Assembly (NCBI GenBank): GCA_045635745.1
Contig: JAZTWG010000055.1
Location: forward strand, 4,812 to 68,811
Direction: 5' to 3'
Length of the DNA: 64,000 nt
Origin: SIG78 sp045635745
Lineage (GTDB): Bacteria > Verrucomicrobiota > Lentisphaeria > Victivallales > Victivallaceae
Shown: piece by piece, positions 43,583-52,709 of the stretch
Position numbering within the stretch: position 1 is the stretch's first letter
Layout of the letters: each line of letters begins with the position of its first letter
Notes under the pieces: generated by a model
Seen by the model: only the letters and a program-made list of their open reading frames with translations
Told to the model about the DNA's origin: nothing
The model's database searches: none
Made by a program: the position numbers and the translations under genes

Positions 43583-44773
43583 TCAGTTGCAGCGCACTAT
43601 CATCAGACCCTTCAGATAGCGGGCTTCCGGAAATGCGGTTGATATAACGTGGTCGGCTCCCTGTCCGAGATCGGCAACGATCCGGGCATCGCAGCGGGCA
43701 TCACATGCAGCATCGGCGGCGATCTTGGCAAAGAGTTCGCGGGTGACTAATCCCGAACACGAAAAAGAAAAGAGCATACCGCCTTTATCCAGCAGATGAA
43801 AAGCCTGCAGCATGGCATCTTTGTATGCCCGGCAGCCTTTGGACATATTACGCATGGAGTCAACGAGTTTGGGCGGGTCCAGTACAATAAGGTCAAATTT
43901 GCGTTTTTCTCCGCGGCACTTGCGTAAGAACGAAAACCCATCGGCTTCAATATTGGCAAATTGTCCGGGCGATATACCGTTCAGGGTAAAATTCTTTTCC
44001 GCCATCGCCAGTGCCGGAGCGGAGGTGTCCACATTTATAACGTGTTCCGCACCGCCCAGTGCTGCCGCCACGCCGAAGCCGCCGGTGTAGCTGAACAGAT
44101 TCAAAACCTTTTTGCCGGCAGAAAATTTCTGCACCATGGAGCGGCTTTCCCGCTGGTCGCAATAAAAACCGCTTTTGTGGCCGTTTACGATATCCACATA
44201 CAGTTTTCTGCCGTCTTCATTGATTTGCAGCAGCTCGCCGGGGAGCGAGCCGGAGATCAACCCCGCACGCGGAGCGAGTTTCTCATATTTTCTTACTGCC
44301 GCATCGCTGCGTTCGTAAATGCCGGACCAGTTTTGAAGTTTTTTCAGACTGTTGATGATTGCATGCTGCTGGTATTCAGCTCCGGCGCTGGTCAACTGCA
44401 GCACTGCGTAATTATTGTAAACATCTATCGTTATCCCCGGCAGACCATCGCCTTCAGAGGCGCAGAGCCGCCACGCAGTTGTGGCGGAGGGAATGTTCAA
44501 AGTTTGCCGCAAATCGTATGCCGCCTGCAGCTGACGGTCAAAAAACGCCTGATCTATGGACGCCGTTGTGTCAAAGCTCCACACCCGCAGCGCCAGCTGG
44601 CTGGCCGGAGAGATCGCCGCCAGCGCCAGCAGTTCATTGCTGTGGGAATAGACTTCCACCGTTTCGCCATTTTCCACTTTGCCTTCCACGCGGGCGATGG
44701 CCCCGGAATAAACCCAGGGGTGGCGTTGTTTAAGACTCTTTTCCCGGGCGGCTTTCAGAAATACTTTATTCAT
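43583..44773 (-). CDS. Class I SAM-dependent rRNA methyltransferase, RlmI-like
   Basis: 396 aa. N-terminal PUA-like part (RHPWVYSGAIARVEGKVENG), central EEHD-like part and a C-terminal Rossmann SAM domain with NLFSYTGGFGVAAALGGA, VDTSAPAL and LDPPKLV. RlmI methylates C1962 of 23S rRNA (m5C); other family members act elsewhere. The start overlaps the larE stop by 1 bp. Confidence 0.85.
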   Translation of the reverse strand: MNKVFLKAAREKSLKQRHPWVYSGAIARVEGKVENGETVEVYSHSNELLALAAISPASQLALRVWSFDTTASIDQAFFDRQLQAAYDLRQTLNIPSATTAWRLCASEGDGLPGITIDVYNNYAVLQLTSAGAEYQQHAIINSLKKLQNWSGIYERSDAAVRKYEKLAPRAGLISGSLPGELLQINEDGRKLYVDIVNGHKSGFYCDQRESRSMVQKFSAGKKVLNLFSYTGGFGVAAALGGAEHVINVDTSAPALAMAEKNFTLNGISPGQFANIEADGFSFLRKCRGEKRKFDLIVLDPPKLVDSMRNMSKGCRAYKDAMLQAFHLLDKGGMLFSFSCSGLVTRELFAKIAADAACDARCDARIVADLGQGADHVISTAFPEARYLKGLMIVRCN

Positions 44774-45585
44774 TATGCCTCCGTATTTTCTGCGCCGTTG
44801 ACGGCTCCGCGCCGGTATCCGGCAAGATCAACTGCGATGCTTTTGAAGTTGAAACTGCGGAATTTCTGCAAGATGGAGTCGCGCATTTTCCAGAATTTTT
44901 CCAAATCCTCAAAGGCCACTTCTATTTTTGCCATATCCTGATAAATACGCACTCTTGATCCGGCAAAACCCATATTCAGGAGAACATTTTCTGCCATGTC
45001 GGCAGTTTGCAGCATTTCAGGCGTGATCACTGTATTGCAAGGTATTCTTGAAGCCAGACAGGCCGATGCCGGAGCCTGCGAGTTGGGCAGCGCAAAGTCG
45101 TGTGCCAGATCGCGGATCATAGCTTTGGTGAGTTTTGCCTCCACAAAAATATGGCGGATCTTCAACTCATCAGCCGCCGCTTTGCCGGGGCGGTAATCAA
45201 GTTGATCATCCAGATTTTCGCCATCGGCAAGCACTTTGAAATTGCGTTTTTCCGCTTCACTCAAAAGTGCCTGATAAAGCGCTTTTTTGCAGTAGTAGCA
45301 GCGTTTGGGGCCATTGGCGGTGATTTCCGGAATTGCCAGCGGGGCAAATGTTACGCTTACGCACTCGAGCTTTCGCGCCTGTGCCCACTCCAGCGCAAAG
45401 GCTTTTTCAGCGGCGGGGGCAAAGCATGAATCGGCAAAAAGCAGCAGCACATTTTCCTTGCCCAGCACGATTTCCGCTGCCCGGGCAAGGGTTACGCTGT
45501 CTACGCCGCCGGAAGAGGCTATGGCCAGACGTTTATCGGGAATTTGTTCCAGAACTTCCGCAATGCGGGCAAAATCAGCAAACAT
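44773..45585 (-). CDS. larE: Nickel-pincer cofactor sulfur transferase LarE
   Basis: 270 aa. N-type ATP pyrophosphatase loop SSGGVDSVT (24-32). Cys96 and Cys99 (RCYYCKK) and Cys176 (SACLASRIP) are present. In Lactobacillus LarE the Cys176 sulfur is sacrificed; the extra CxxC matches the Thermotoga-type enzymes that hold a 4Fe-4S cluster. It adds sulfur to P2CMN for the nickel-pincer nucleotide of LarA-type racemases. larC is at 51468-52709, larA and larB are not seen here. Confidence 0.9.
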   Translation of the reverse strand: MFADFARIAEVLEQIPDKRLAIASSGGVDSVTLARAAEIVLGKENVLLLFADSCFAPAAEKAFALEWAQARKLECVSVTFAPLAIPEITANGPKRCYYCKKALYQALLSEAEKRNFKVLADGENLDDQLDYRPGKAAADELKIRHIFVEAKLTKAMIRDLAHDFALPNSQAPASACLASRIPCNTVITPEMLQTADMAENVLLNMGFAGSRVRIYQDMAKIEVAFEDLEKFWKMRDSILQKFRSFNFKSIAVDLAGYRRGAVNGAENTEA

Positions 45586-45586
45586 T

Positions 45587-46768
45587 TTATATCAGATTCT
45601 TTCTTTTCAGTACGGCAATATAATCTTCCAGCAATATCTTTGCCATGCGTTCTTTATCAAAGCGTTCCCGTACCAGAGCTTTTCCGGCGGCAGCTGCTTT
45701 TTGTGCTTTTTCCGGATCCTGCAGAAACTCAAGAGTACCCTTTACGATACTTTCCACATCCCGCGGCGGTACGCAGCAGCCGGTTTCTCCATTGTGAATG
45801 ACCTCCGGCGTGCCGTCAAGCTGATATCCGCAAGCCGGGATACCGCAAGCCAACGCCTGAACTACCGAGCGGGGCAGGCCTTCGCGCAGCGACAGATGCC
45901 AGAGTATATCAGCTTGAATGAGATACTCCGGTACCTTATCCGGCGAGACCAATCCGGCAAAATGCACCCGGTCGGCAAAACCTTTTTCCACGGCTTCGGC
46001 TTCCAGACTTTTCCGCAATATGCCATCGCCGATAATAAGCAGATGTGCTTGCGGTACGCTCTTCAACACCAGCGGAAAACCTTTGAGTACATCATCATAA
46101 CCCTTGAGTTCAAACAACCGTGCCAGCGTGGCAATGACTTTGGCATCGGCGGGGATATTGAGTTTGCTGCGCAGTTCTTCCGAACGTTCGGCATTCAGGA
46201 ATGTACCGATATCCATGCCGCTGTAAACCACCTGATATTTTTCCGGCGGCGCAATTCGGGCTTTGATACATTGGTCGATCATGGCTTGTGCCACAGCATA
46301 AATGCGGTCGCTGGGACGGGCGGCAATGCGTTCGGAAAGTTTGTAGATAAAGTTTTTCCACGGTTTTTCGTATTCATGAAATGCCTGACCGTGAACTGTG
46401 TGTACAATACATGGCACCCCGGCGGCTTTGGCGGCCATCCGGCCGAGAACACCGGCTTTAGAGCTGTGCGTATGTACTACGTCAAACTTTTCCTGCTTGA
46501 AATATTTTTTGAGTTTGCAGTAGGCCTTGAAGTCTTTTAACGGCGAAATCTCCCGCACCATTTCGTCAATGGTAACGACTTCCAGATCCGGCACGCTTAT
46601 ACGGCTTAAAAGTTCACCTTCCGGCCCCGGCGACGGCCCGGTAACGAGCACCACCCGGTTGCCTGCACGCAGTTGCCCGATGCAGCTGAAAAGGGTATTT
46701 TCCTGCGCGCCGCCGACAATCATGCGGGTGATGACATGACAGATTGAAATTTTCTTTTGCTTTTCCAT
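45587..46768 (-). CDS. Glycosyltransferase family 4 (GT4)
   Basis: 393 aa, GT-B fold. N-terminal Gly-rich VTRMIVGGAQENTL; C-terminal nucleotide-sugar site with IGDGILRKSLE, ADILWHLSLREGLPRSVVQALACG (the Ex7E region) and GYQLDGTPEVI. It probably adds a sugar in lipopolysaccharide or exopolysaccharide synthesis at the inner membrane. The gene ends next to larE (1 bp between), so the two may be co-transcribed. Confidence 0.9.
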   Translation of the reverse strand: MEKQKKISICHVITRMIVGGAQENTLFSCIGQLRAGNRVVLVTGPSPGPEGELLSRISVPDLEVVTIDEMVREISPLKDFKAYCKLKKYFKQEKFDVVHTHSSKAGVLGRMAAKAAGVPCIVHTVHGQAFHEYEKPWKNFIYKLSERIAARPSDRIYAVAQAMIDQCIKARIAPPEKYQVVYSGMDIGTFLNAERSEELRSKLNIPADAKVIATLARLFELKGYDDVLKGFPLVLKSVPQAHLLIIGDGILRKSLEAEAVEKGFADRVHFAGLVSPDKVPEYLIQADILWHLSLREGLPRSVVQALACGIPACGYQLDGTPEVIHNGETGCCVPPRDVESIVKGTLEFLQDPEKAQKAAAAGKALVRERFDKERMAKILLEDYIAVLKRKNLI

Positions 46769-46901
46769 AGTATCATTAAGTTATACTCAAAATTCAGTTT
46801 TATCCAATCTGAAAGCATAAAAATATTCAAATTTGTTTGAAGATACTAATTTTCATGCTAAATTAATGCTGTATTCATGCAATAAGGAAATAAGGAGTAT
46901 T

Positions 46902-47450
46902 ATGGAAAAATATACCGTTATAACCATGCTTGCTGCGGGAATCATATTTTTTGCGGCGTTGGCTCTGCTGCTTTTGCGGTGCAGACCGGATAAACTCTCT
47001 GAAGCTGAACAGCTTCTGCGTAACCGTGGATTCGGCATGGTATTGAGTGCCGCGGCATTGGTATGGTGCGTGCCGCAGGTTCAGGCAGTGGCATGGACGT
47101 GGCTGGCCAATTATGCGTGGATCATTGCGGCCGCGGCATTGCTTTTGTGTGTGAAATATCTGGATAATCTGGCGAGCCGCGGTTTTGCCGGATTGCTGAT
47201 AATGGGGGCATACAGTTTTCTGGATATGAGTTTTGACTGCAAGCTTTCCATGAATATATCCGGTGCTCTGCCGGCGTGGGTGTGGGGATTTATCGGCATA
47301 GTCATTGCCGCCAAACCGTGTTATTTGCGCGATTATCTCCGGCTGGCGGCGGCAAAAAGTTTTTTCCGTTATCTGGCGGCGGCACTGGCTGTGGTAACGG
47401 TGTTGTTTCTGGCGACAACAATTGTGATATTTCTGAAAGTTCAGGGGTGA
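46902..47450 (+). CDS. Membrane protein, unknown family
   Basis: 182 aa from ATG 46902 with SD AAGGAG; a longer frame to 46833 has no ribosome binding site. About five hydrophobic segments (5-24, 45-62, 65-80, 88-105, 155-178). It lies 3 bp before rsmG and is probably in the same transcript. No function assigned. Confidence 0.7.
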   Translation: MEKYTVITMLAAGIIFFAALALLLLRCRPDKLSEAEQLLRNRGFGMVLSAAALVWCVPQVQAVAWTWLANYAWIIAAAALLLCVKYLDNLASRGFAGLLIMGAYSFLDMSFDCKLSMNISGALPAWVWGFIGIVIAAKPCYLRDYLRLAAAKSFFRYLAAALAVVTVLFLATTIVIFLKVQG

Positions 47451-47453
47451 ATT

Positions 47454-48146
47454 ATGAGCGAAGAATTGAATACAGCGTTTGATCCCAAAAACAAACTTGC
47501 CGCGTTGGCAAAGCGCGCCCAGGTGCGCGATTTTGATATGCTTATAGAAAAATGCACCATGCTTTATCAGATATTGTGCATCGCCAATGAACAGGTCAAT
47601 CTCACGCGTATCGATTCCGAAGAGGGGTTCTGGATCAAGCATGTGGCTGATTCTCTGATGCTGGGTGTGGCATTTCCGGATCTTACCCGCCAGAAGCTGC
47701 GCGTGGGCGATATCGGCTGCGGCGCAGGCTTTCCCTCGCTGGTGCTGGCTATGGCGTATCCCGACTGGGAGATCAGCGCTATTGATTCGGTCGGCAAAAA
47801 GACCGCTTTTGTGGAAAGTGCCGCCGTGGGGCTGGAATTGAAAAATCTGGAAGTTATCAATGGCCGGACCCGCGAAATGGGTCATCGGCCCATGTATCAG
47901 AAGAAATTCGATCTTCTGACCGCCCGCGCAGTGGGCGTTATACCCACGATCTATGCCGATGCCCGGCGCCTGATTGCCGATCACGGCCGCTGGATATTCT
48001 ACAAAACCCCCGATCAGGCAGCACAGGAATTGGAAACTTTGCGCACCAATCCACCGCCCGGTGCCCGGCTCAAATGGCAGGCTACGCGGGTGGAAGAACT
48101 GCCGGATAATGCCGGCAGCCGCCTCTTTGTATACGCCAAAAGCTGA
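47454..48146 (+). CDS. rsmG: 16S rRNA m7G527 methyltransferase
   Basis: 230 aa. NLTRIDSEEGFWIKHVADSL near the N-terminus, SAM motif VGDIGCGAGFPSLVLAMAYPD and the TARAVG motif, all RsmG signature. It methylates G527 of 16S rRNA. It follows the 182-aa membrane protein; convergent with the acyltransferase gene at 48150 (3 bp between stops). Confidence 0.93.
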   Translation: MSEELNTAFDPKNKLAALAKRAQVRDFDMLIEKCTMLYQILCIANEQVNLTRIDSEEGFWIKHVADSLMLGVAFPDLTRQKLRVGDIGCGAGFPSLVLAMAYPDWEISAIDSVGKKTAFVESAAVGLELKNLEVINGRTREMGHRPMYQKKFDLLTARAVGVIPTIYADARRLIADHGRWIFYKTPDQAAQELETLRTNPPPGARLKWQATRVEELPDNAGSRLFVYAKS

Positions 48147-48149
48147 ACG

Positions 48150-48977
48150 TTACGGTTTGGGGCGCACCCGGCCTTCACCGGCGTACCACTTGTCGAGCCG
48201 GCTCTGGATGAATTCAATGATATTTTCGTGGATCTCTTTGCCGGAATCAGTAACCATTACCGGTTCTCCGAATTCAAAGTAGACTTCGTTTTTGCGGCGC
48301 ACCGGACCCATGTCGCGGATCAGTTTGCCGTTGCCCAGAAAATCGGTTTTAAGCGCCAGCGGCAGCACCGGCACCCCGGCTGATTTGGCAAGTTTTATGC
48401 CAATGGTGTTGAAGTTTTCGGGAATGAACATTTCGCTGCGGGTCGCTTGCGGGAACAATACAATGCTTTTGCCGCGGGCAAGCCGTTCTTTGCCTTCGGT
48501 GAGGACTGCTTTGAAATCGTCGCGGGGATTGACGCGGTCAACGGCAATGGCTTCCAGACTGCGCATGATATCTCCGAAATATTTTACATCAAAAAGCGAG
48601 CGTTTGATGACAAAAGTGAAATCCAGCCGCGGCCGCATCACCGAATGCAGCAGCGCAGTTTCCAGCAGACTCATGTGATTGGCTACGATAACTGCCGGCT
48701 GACCGTTGAGTTTGTTTATATTGTCCAGATTACGCAAATGCAGTTTGCCGCCCACAGCTTCCAGCAGCCGGGTGTTTTCGTTGGAAAACTCCGTCTGCAT
48801 AAAGCCGTCAAGCTTTCCGGCCTGACCGCATTTGCCGGTACGCACGAAAACTCCGAAGTTTTTCCAGTAAAAATACCAGCGGCTCCGCAGCAGCAAATTA
48901 TCCATAAATGCATGCGGCACATTTTCCGGCGTATCATAATCGTTGGCGGCAAAAAGATAGTTTTCAAGATATTCCAT
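48150..48977 (-). CDS. PlsC-like lysophospholipid acyltransferase (HX4E variant)
   Basis: 275 aa from ATG 48977 (MEYLENYLF), GAAAGG upstream. PlsC fold: catalytic motif I reads NHMSLLE, so H101-x4-E106 instead of H-x4-D; motif III reads VLFPQATRSE where FPEGTRS is usual; VLPLAL is motif IV-like. Membrane-associated acyl transfer to a lysophospholipid or similar is likely. The changed acid residue should be checked in an alignment. Confidence 0.8.
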   Translation of the reverse strand: MEYLENYLFAANDYDTPENVPHAFMDNLLLRSRWYFYWKNFGVFVRTGKCGQAGKLDGFMQTEFSNENTRLLEAVGGKLHLRNLDNINKLNGQPAVIVANHMSLLETALLHSVMRPRLDFTFVIKRSLFDVKYFGDIMRSLEAIAVDRVNPRDDFKAVLTEGKERLARGKSIVLFPQATRSEMFIPENFNTIGIKLAKSAGVPVLPLALKTDFLGNGKLIRDMGPVRRKNEVYFEFGEPVMVTDSGKEIHENIIEFIQSRLDKWYAGEGRVRPKP

Positions 48978-49063
48978 AAGTCCAAAACCTTTCAATAGCA
49001 GTAACACTTGGTGCTTAAAATAACATCAAAGCGGTTGTTTTGCAAAAAAAAAAGCTTTTAAAC

Positions 49064-49092
49064 TTGAAAAATTGGAGTTTATGGAGTATATT
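49064..49092 (+). promoter_or_regulatory. Sigma-70-like promoter for rpmE
   Basis: TTGAAA (49064-49069), 17-bp spacer, TATATT (49087-49092); 64 bp later the ATG with GGAGAG. Confidence 0.65.
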
Positions 49093-49156
49093 TAATGCTT
49101 ACAAGATTGTATTGCAAAGAAAATTTCAACTATAAATAACTATTGGAGAGAAAACA

Positions 49157-49363
49157 ATGAAACAGGATATCCATCCGAATTATGGTCCTGCCAAGGTCGT
49201 CTGCGCTTGCGGCGAAGTCTGGGAAATCAAGTCCACCCGTCCTGAATACAAGGTTGGTATCTGCGCCAAGTGCCACCCGTTCTTCACCGGTAAGCAGAAG
49301 TTTGTTGACACCGCAGGTCGTATCGACAAATTCAACAAGCGTTACGGCAAAAAAGCTGACTGA
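49157..49363 (+). CDS. rpmE: 50S ribosomal protein L31
   Basis: 68 aa. Zinc-binding (C+) type: Cys16 and Cys18 (VCACGE) plus C-x2-C in ICAKCHPFFTGKQ. GRIDKFNKRYGKK at the C-terminus is typical. Part of the large subunit. A terminator follows, then prfA. Confidence 0.97.
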   Translation: MKQDIHPNYGPAKVVCACGEVWEIKSTRPEYKVGICAKCHPFFTGKQKFVDTAGRIDKFNKRYGKKAD

Positions 49364-49399
49364 GCTTGTTTTATCCGGGAATATTTTTCCGGAGGAGAG

Positions 49400-49439
49400 A
49401 TCCCGGCAGTTCCGGAAAGGAAGATGCCGGGATTTTTTG
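49400..49439 (+). terminator. Terminator after rpmE
   Basis: Arms ATCCCGGCA (49400-49408) and TGCCGGGAT (49425-49433), then TTTTTG. Probably separates rpmE from prfA or attenuates it. Confidence 0.8.
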
Positions 49440-49476
49440 TACAGCATAATTATTTTAGCGAAAGAGCATATTTGCA

Positions 49477-50562
49477 ATGACTCCCGGCGATATCGAATTG
49501 CACATTGAAAAATTACGCGCGCGTTCGCACGAGCTGGAGCAGGCGCTCGCCGATCCGGCAATCTATCAGAAAAGTGCCGAGTTGAAACGTGTTTCGCAGG
49601 AACACCGTAAACTCAAGGCGCTTTTTGATAATTTTCAGCGCTGGGTCAAAGCTCTTGAAGAGGTCGGTGAAAACGAAGAATTGCTTGCAGTGGAAGACGA
49701 TTTTGAACTCCGTGAGCTGGCGGAAGCCGATCTGGCGGCGTTGAAAAGCGAGTGTTCTCTGCTGGAAAACAAGATCCGTCAGGCACTGTTGCCTGCCGAT
49801 GAAAACGATTCGCGCAATATCATTGTGGAGATCCGTCCGGCGGCCGGCGGCGACGAAGCGGCGCTTTTTGCCGGAGAACTTTGCCGGGCATATATGCGTT
49901 ATGCCGAAGGCAATGGTTGGAAAGTGGAACTGCTTGAAGAGTGCTCCAGTGATCTGGGCGGAGTGAAGAATGTATCGTTTTCGCTTTCCGGCGACGATGT
50001 CTATATGCACATGAAGTTCGAGAGCGGCGTTCACCGCGTTCAGCGTGTACCGGTAACTGAAACCCAGGGCCGTGTGCATACATCCACTGTGACTGTGGCG
50101 ATAATGCCCGAAGCTGAAGCTGTGGAAATAAACATCCGGCCTGAAGATCTGAGGTTCGATGTTTTCCGCTCCAGCGGCCCCGGCGGCCAGAGCGTGAACA
50201 CTACCGACAGTGCGGTACGCGTTACTCATATACCTACCGGCGTATCAGTTGCCAGCCAGCAGGAGAAGAGTCAGCACCGCAATAAAGAGATCGCTTTGCG
50301 TATTCTTTACGCGCGGCTGCTGGAAGCCAAACAGGCTGAAGAAGCCGCCAAACATGCCGCCGATAAACTTTCACAGGTCGGTACCGGTGATCGCAGCGAA
50401 CGCATACGCACCTATAACTTTCCGCAAAACCGCGTGACCGATCACCGTTACAATATCAGCAGTTTCGATCTGCCGGCGATCATGGAAGGCGAATTTGAAC
50501 GCATTATCGACCCGATAATGGCGCAGGACAGCGAACAGCGTTTTGAGGCCTTGCAGCAATGA
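49477..50562 (+). CDS. prfA: Peptide chain release factor 1
   Basis: 361 aa. PVT codon-recognition tripeptide in RVPVTETQGR (RF1 type, reads UAA and UAG) and the catalytic GGQ in SSGPGGQSVN. It hydrolyses peptidyl-tRNA at these stops. Its presence argues that UAG still signals termination, relevant to the in-frame TAG at 63354. Its end overlaps the next gene as ATGA. PrmC, its modifying enzyme, is at 38399. Confidence 0.97.
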   Translation: MTPGDIELHIEKLRARSHELEQALADPAIYQKSAELKRVSQEHRKLKALFDNFQRWVKALEEVGENEELLAVEDDFELRELAEADLAALKSECSLLENKIRQALLPADENDSRNIIVEIRPAAGGDEAALFAGELCRAYMRYAEGNGWKVELLEECSSDLGGVKNVSFSLSGDDVYMHMKFESGVHRVQRVPVTETQGRVHTSTVTVAIMPEAEAVEINIRPEDLRFDVFRSSGPGGQSVNTTDSAVRVTHIPTGVSVASQQEKSQHRNKEIALRILYARLLEAKQAEEAAKHAADKLSQVGTGDRSERIRTYNFPQNRVTDHRYNISSFDLPAIMEGEFERIIDPIMAQDSEQRFEALQQ

Positions 50563-51461
50563 GCATGATCGCTATCGGCATTATCAGCGGGCTTGTCACC
50601 GCATTTATGCAGTCGTGTTCTTATCTCGGAGGCAGAAGATTTCTCGCCAGAGAGGGCAATGCTGTTCAGCTGATGATCTCATCTTTGATAATATGCGGAA
50701 TCGGCGCATGGATGCTGCTGCCGTTTTACTGGATGCCCGAAAAATATTTCACCTGGGAAATGGCAATGTGGGTATTGTTGACCGATGGCGGTTTTCTGAT
50801 TGGGCAATGGGGATTTTTCAATGCACAAAAGCATATTGAATCCAGCCGGATCGCTTCGCTGTTGGGGCTGAAAGTTCTGGCCGTAACCGTATTGACCATG
50901 ATTTTTCTGGGCGCCCGTTACACCATACTGCAATATACTGCGATCGCCGCCGCGGCAGCGGCGGCGGTGCTGTTGGATTGGGGCAAAGGCAAACTGGACT
51001 GGAAAGGTATGAATTTTCTGCTGACAGCTCTGCTGGGATACGCGTCGTCGGATCTGGGGGTGCAGCAGGTGGTCAAACTTATCGGCGGCGATGATCCCAT
51101 TGCCAGAGGCATGGCCGGTTATACACTTACTTACGGTGCCATGCTGATCGGTGCGCTGGCGGTCATGCCTTTATTCAACGTAAAGTGGAAAATGGTCAAA
51201 GGAGCGTTGCCGCAAGGTGTTTGCTGGGTGGTTTCCATGTGGGGGTTGTATGTATGTTTCGGTTTGCTGGGGGCTGCATTCGGCAATGTCATTCAAGCCA
51301 GCCGCGGCGTTATATCGCTTATACTTGGAATAATATTGAGCTTTTTTGCAATTCAAGGTTTGGAACAACAGCAAAGCGTGGTTGTATGGCTGCGTAAAAC
51401 GGCCGCGGCTCTGCTGATGTTCGGCGCAATAGTTTTGTACGCTTTAGCTGCGAAAGGATAA
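50559..51461 (+). CDS. EamA/DMT-type membrane transporter
   Basis: 300 aa with about ten hydrophobic helices and internal two-fold similarity (about 1-145 and 150-300). ASRGVISLILGIILSFFAI and SSRIASLLGLKVLAVTVLT are of the drug/metabolite transporter type. Substrate unknown. Translationally coupled to prfA (4-bp overlap) and 6 bp before larC; the coupling with the nickel cofactor gene may be chance. Confidence 0.75.
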   Translation: MSMIAIGIISGLVTAFMQSCSYLGGRRFLAREGNAVQLMISSLIICGIGAWMLLPFYWMPEKYFTWEMAMWVLLTDGGFLIGQWGFFNAQKHIESSRIASLLGLKVLAVTVLTMIFLGARYTILQYTAIAAAAAAAVLLDWGKGKLDWKGMNFLLTALLGYASSDLGVQQVVKLIGGDDPIARGMAGYTLTYGAMLIGALAVMPLFNVKWKMVKGALPQGVCWVVSMWGLYVCFGLLGAAFGNVIQASRGVISLILGIILSFFAIQGLEQQQSVVVWLRKTAAALLMFGAIVLYALAAKG

Positions 51462-51467
51462 CATTTT

Positions 51468-52709
51468 ATGGGTAAGACTCTCTACTTGGAAGGCGCTTCC
51501 GGCATATCCGGCGATATGACCGTAGCGGCATTGCTGGATTTGGGCGGCAATCAGGAAAAAATGCTGGATGTTCTGCAAAGTCTGCCTATGCACGATGAAT
51601 TCCACTGCCATATAGCGAGAGCTGAATCATACGGCATTGCCGGCTGTAATTTCAATGTACACTGCCACAGCAGCGAAGATCATCACCACAAGGACCACCA
51701 CCACGATCACGATCATCATTACGAAGAACACCATCATCACGCCCACCATGAGCATCGCAATCTGAATGATGTATTGAATATACTCAAGCAGGCAAAAATG
51801 AGCGAAAAAGCTTATATGCTTGCTGAAAAAATATTCCGCATTGTGGCTGAAGCCGAAGCCAGAGCCCACGGTCTGGAGATAGAAAAAGTCCATTTTCACG
51901 AAGTCGGCGCGGTCGATTCGATTGTGGATATTGCCGCTGCGGCAGTATTGCTCGATGATCTTGATATAACCGACTGCGTGGTGCAGAGTCTTGCAGAAGG
52001 CAGCGGCTATGTAAATTGTCAGCACGGCAGATTGCCGGTGCCGGTGCCGGCGGTGCTGAATATAGCTCAAATGCATGATATTGTATTGAAAAATATTCCG
52101 GTAAACGGCGAAATGGTCACTCCCACCGGTATAGCCATTGCTGCGGCGGTGCGGACAAAAAATGCGCTGCCGGAAAATTATCGGATCAAAGCGATAGGTG
52201 TCGGGGTAGGCAAGCGTGATTTCGGGCACGCCAATATTTTGCGGGCCATGATCATCGAAGATTGTAATATGAAACCGGATCATGTAATGGTTCTGGAATG
52301 CAATATCGACGATTGCTCCGGCGAAATGCTGGGTATGGCAATGGAAAAGCTTTTTGAAGCCGGTGCGCTGGATGTAACTTATACTCCGTGTTTCATGAAA
52401 AAAAACCGTCCCGCATATCAAATGCAGCTCATAGCCCCCTCCGCATTGGCCGATAAGTTGGAATATCTGATTTTTGAAAATACCACCACCATCGGCGTAA
52501 GACGTTATCCGGTTGAACGCAGCTGTATGCAGCGGTGCAATATCCAACTGAAAACACCCTATGGAATTGTGGATGCCAAAAAGTGCTGCTGGCAGGATAT
52601 AACGCGTATTTATCCGGAGTTTGAAAGCGTTAAACTGGCCGCGAATAAGAGTGGCGCAGCTTACAAAGAAGTCTTCGATTCGGCCGTAAAAGCGGCCGCT
52701 GAATTATGA
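51468..52709 (+). CDS. larC: Nickel insertion protein LarC, single ORF with His-rich stretch
   Basis: 413 aa. The N-terminal LarC domain (YLEGASGISGDMTVAALLDLG) and the C-terminal part (ECNIDDCSGEMLG, TTTIGVRRYPVERS) are in one frame, whereas Lactobacillus needs a frameshift between larC1 and larC2. Residues 65-97 hold about 18 His, a likely nickel store. It inserts nickel into the pincer cofactor, using CTP. With larE at 44773-45585 it makes a partial pathway. It overlaps the GT2 gene by 4 bp. Confidence 0.92.
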   Translation: MGKTLYLEGASGISGDMTVAALLDLGGNQEKMLDVLQSLPMHDEFHCHIARAESYGIAGCNFNVHCHSSEDHHHKDHHHDHDHHYEEHHHHAHHEHRNLNDVLNILKQAKMSEKAYMLAEKIFRIVAEAEARAHGLEIEKVHFHEVGAVDSIVDIAAAAVLLDDLDITDCVVQSLAEGSGYVNCQHGRLPVPVPAVLNIAQMHDIVLKNIPVNGEMVTPTGIAIAAAVRTKNALPENYRIKAIGVGVGKRDFGHANILRAMIIEDCNMKPDHVMVLECNIDDCSGEMLGMAMEKLFEAGALDVTYTPCFMKKNRPAYQMQLIAPSALADKLEYLIFENTTTIGVRRYPVERSCMQRCNIQLKTPYGIVDAKKCCWQDITRIYPEFESVKLAANKSGAAYKEVFDSAVKAAAEL

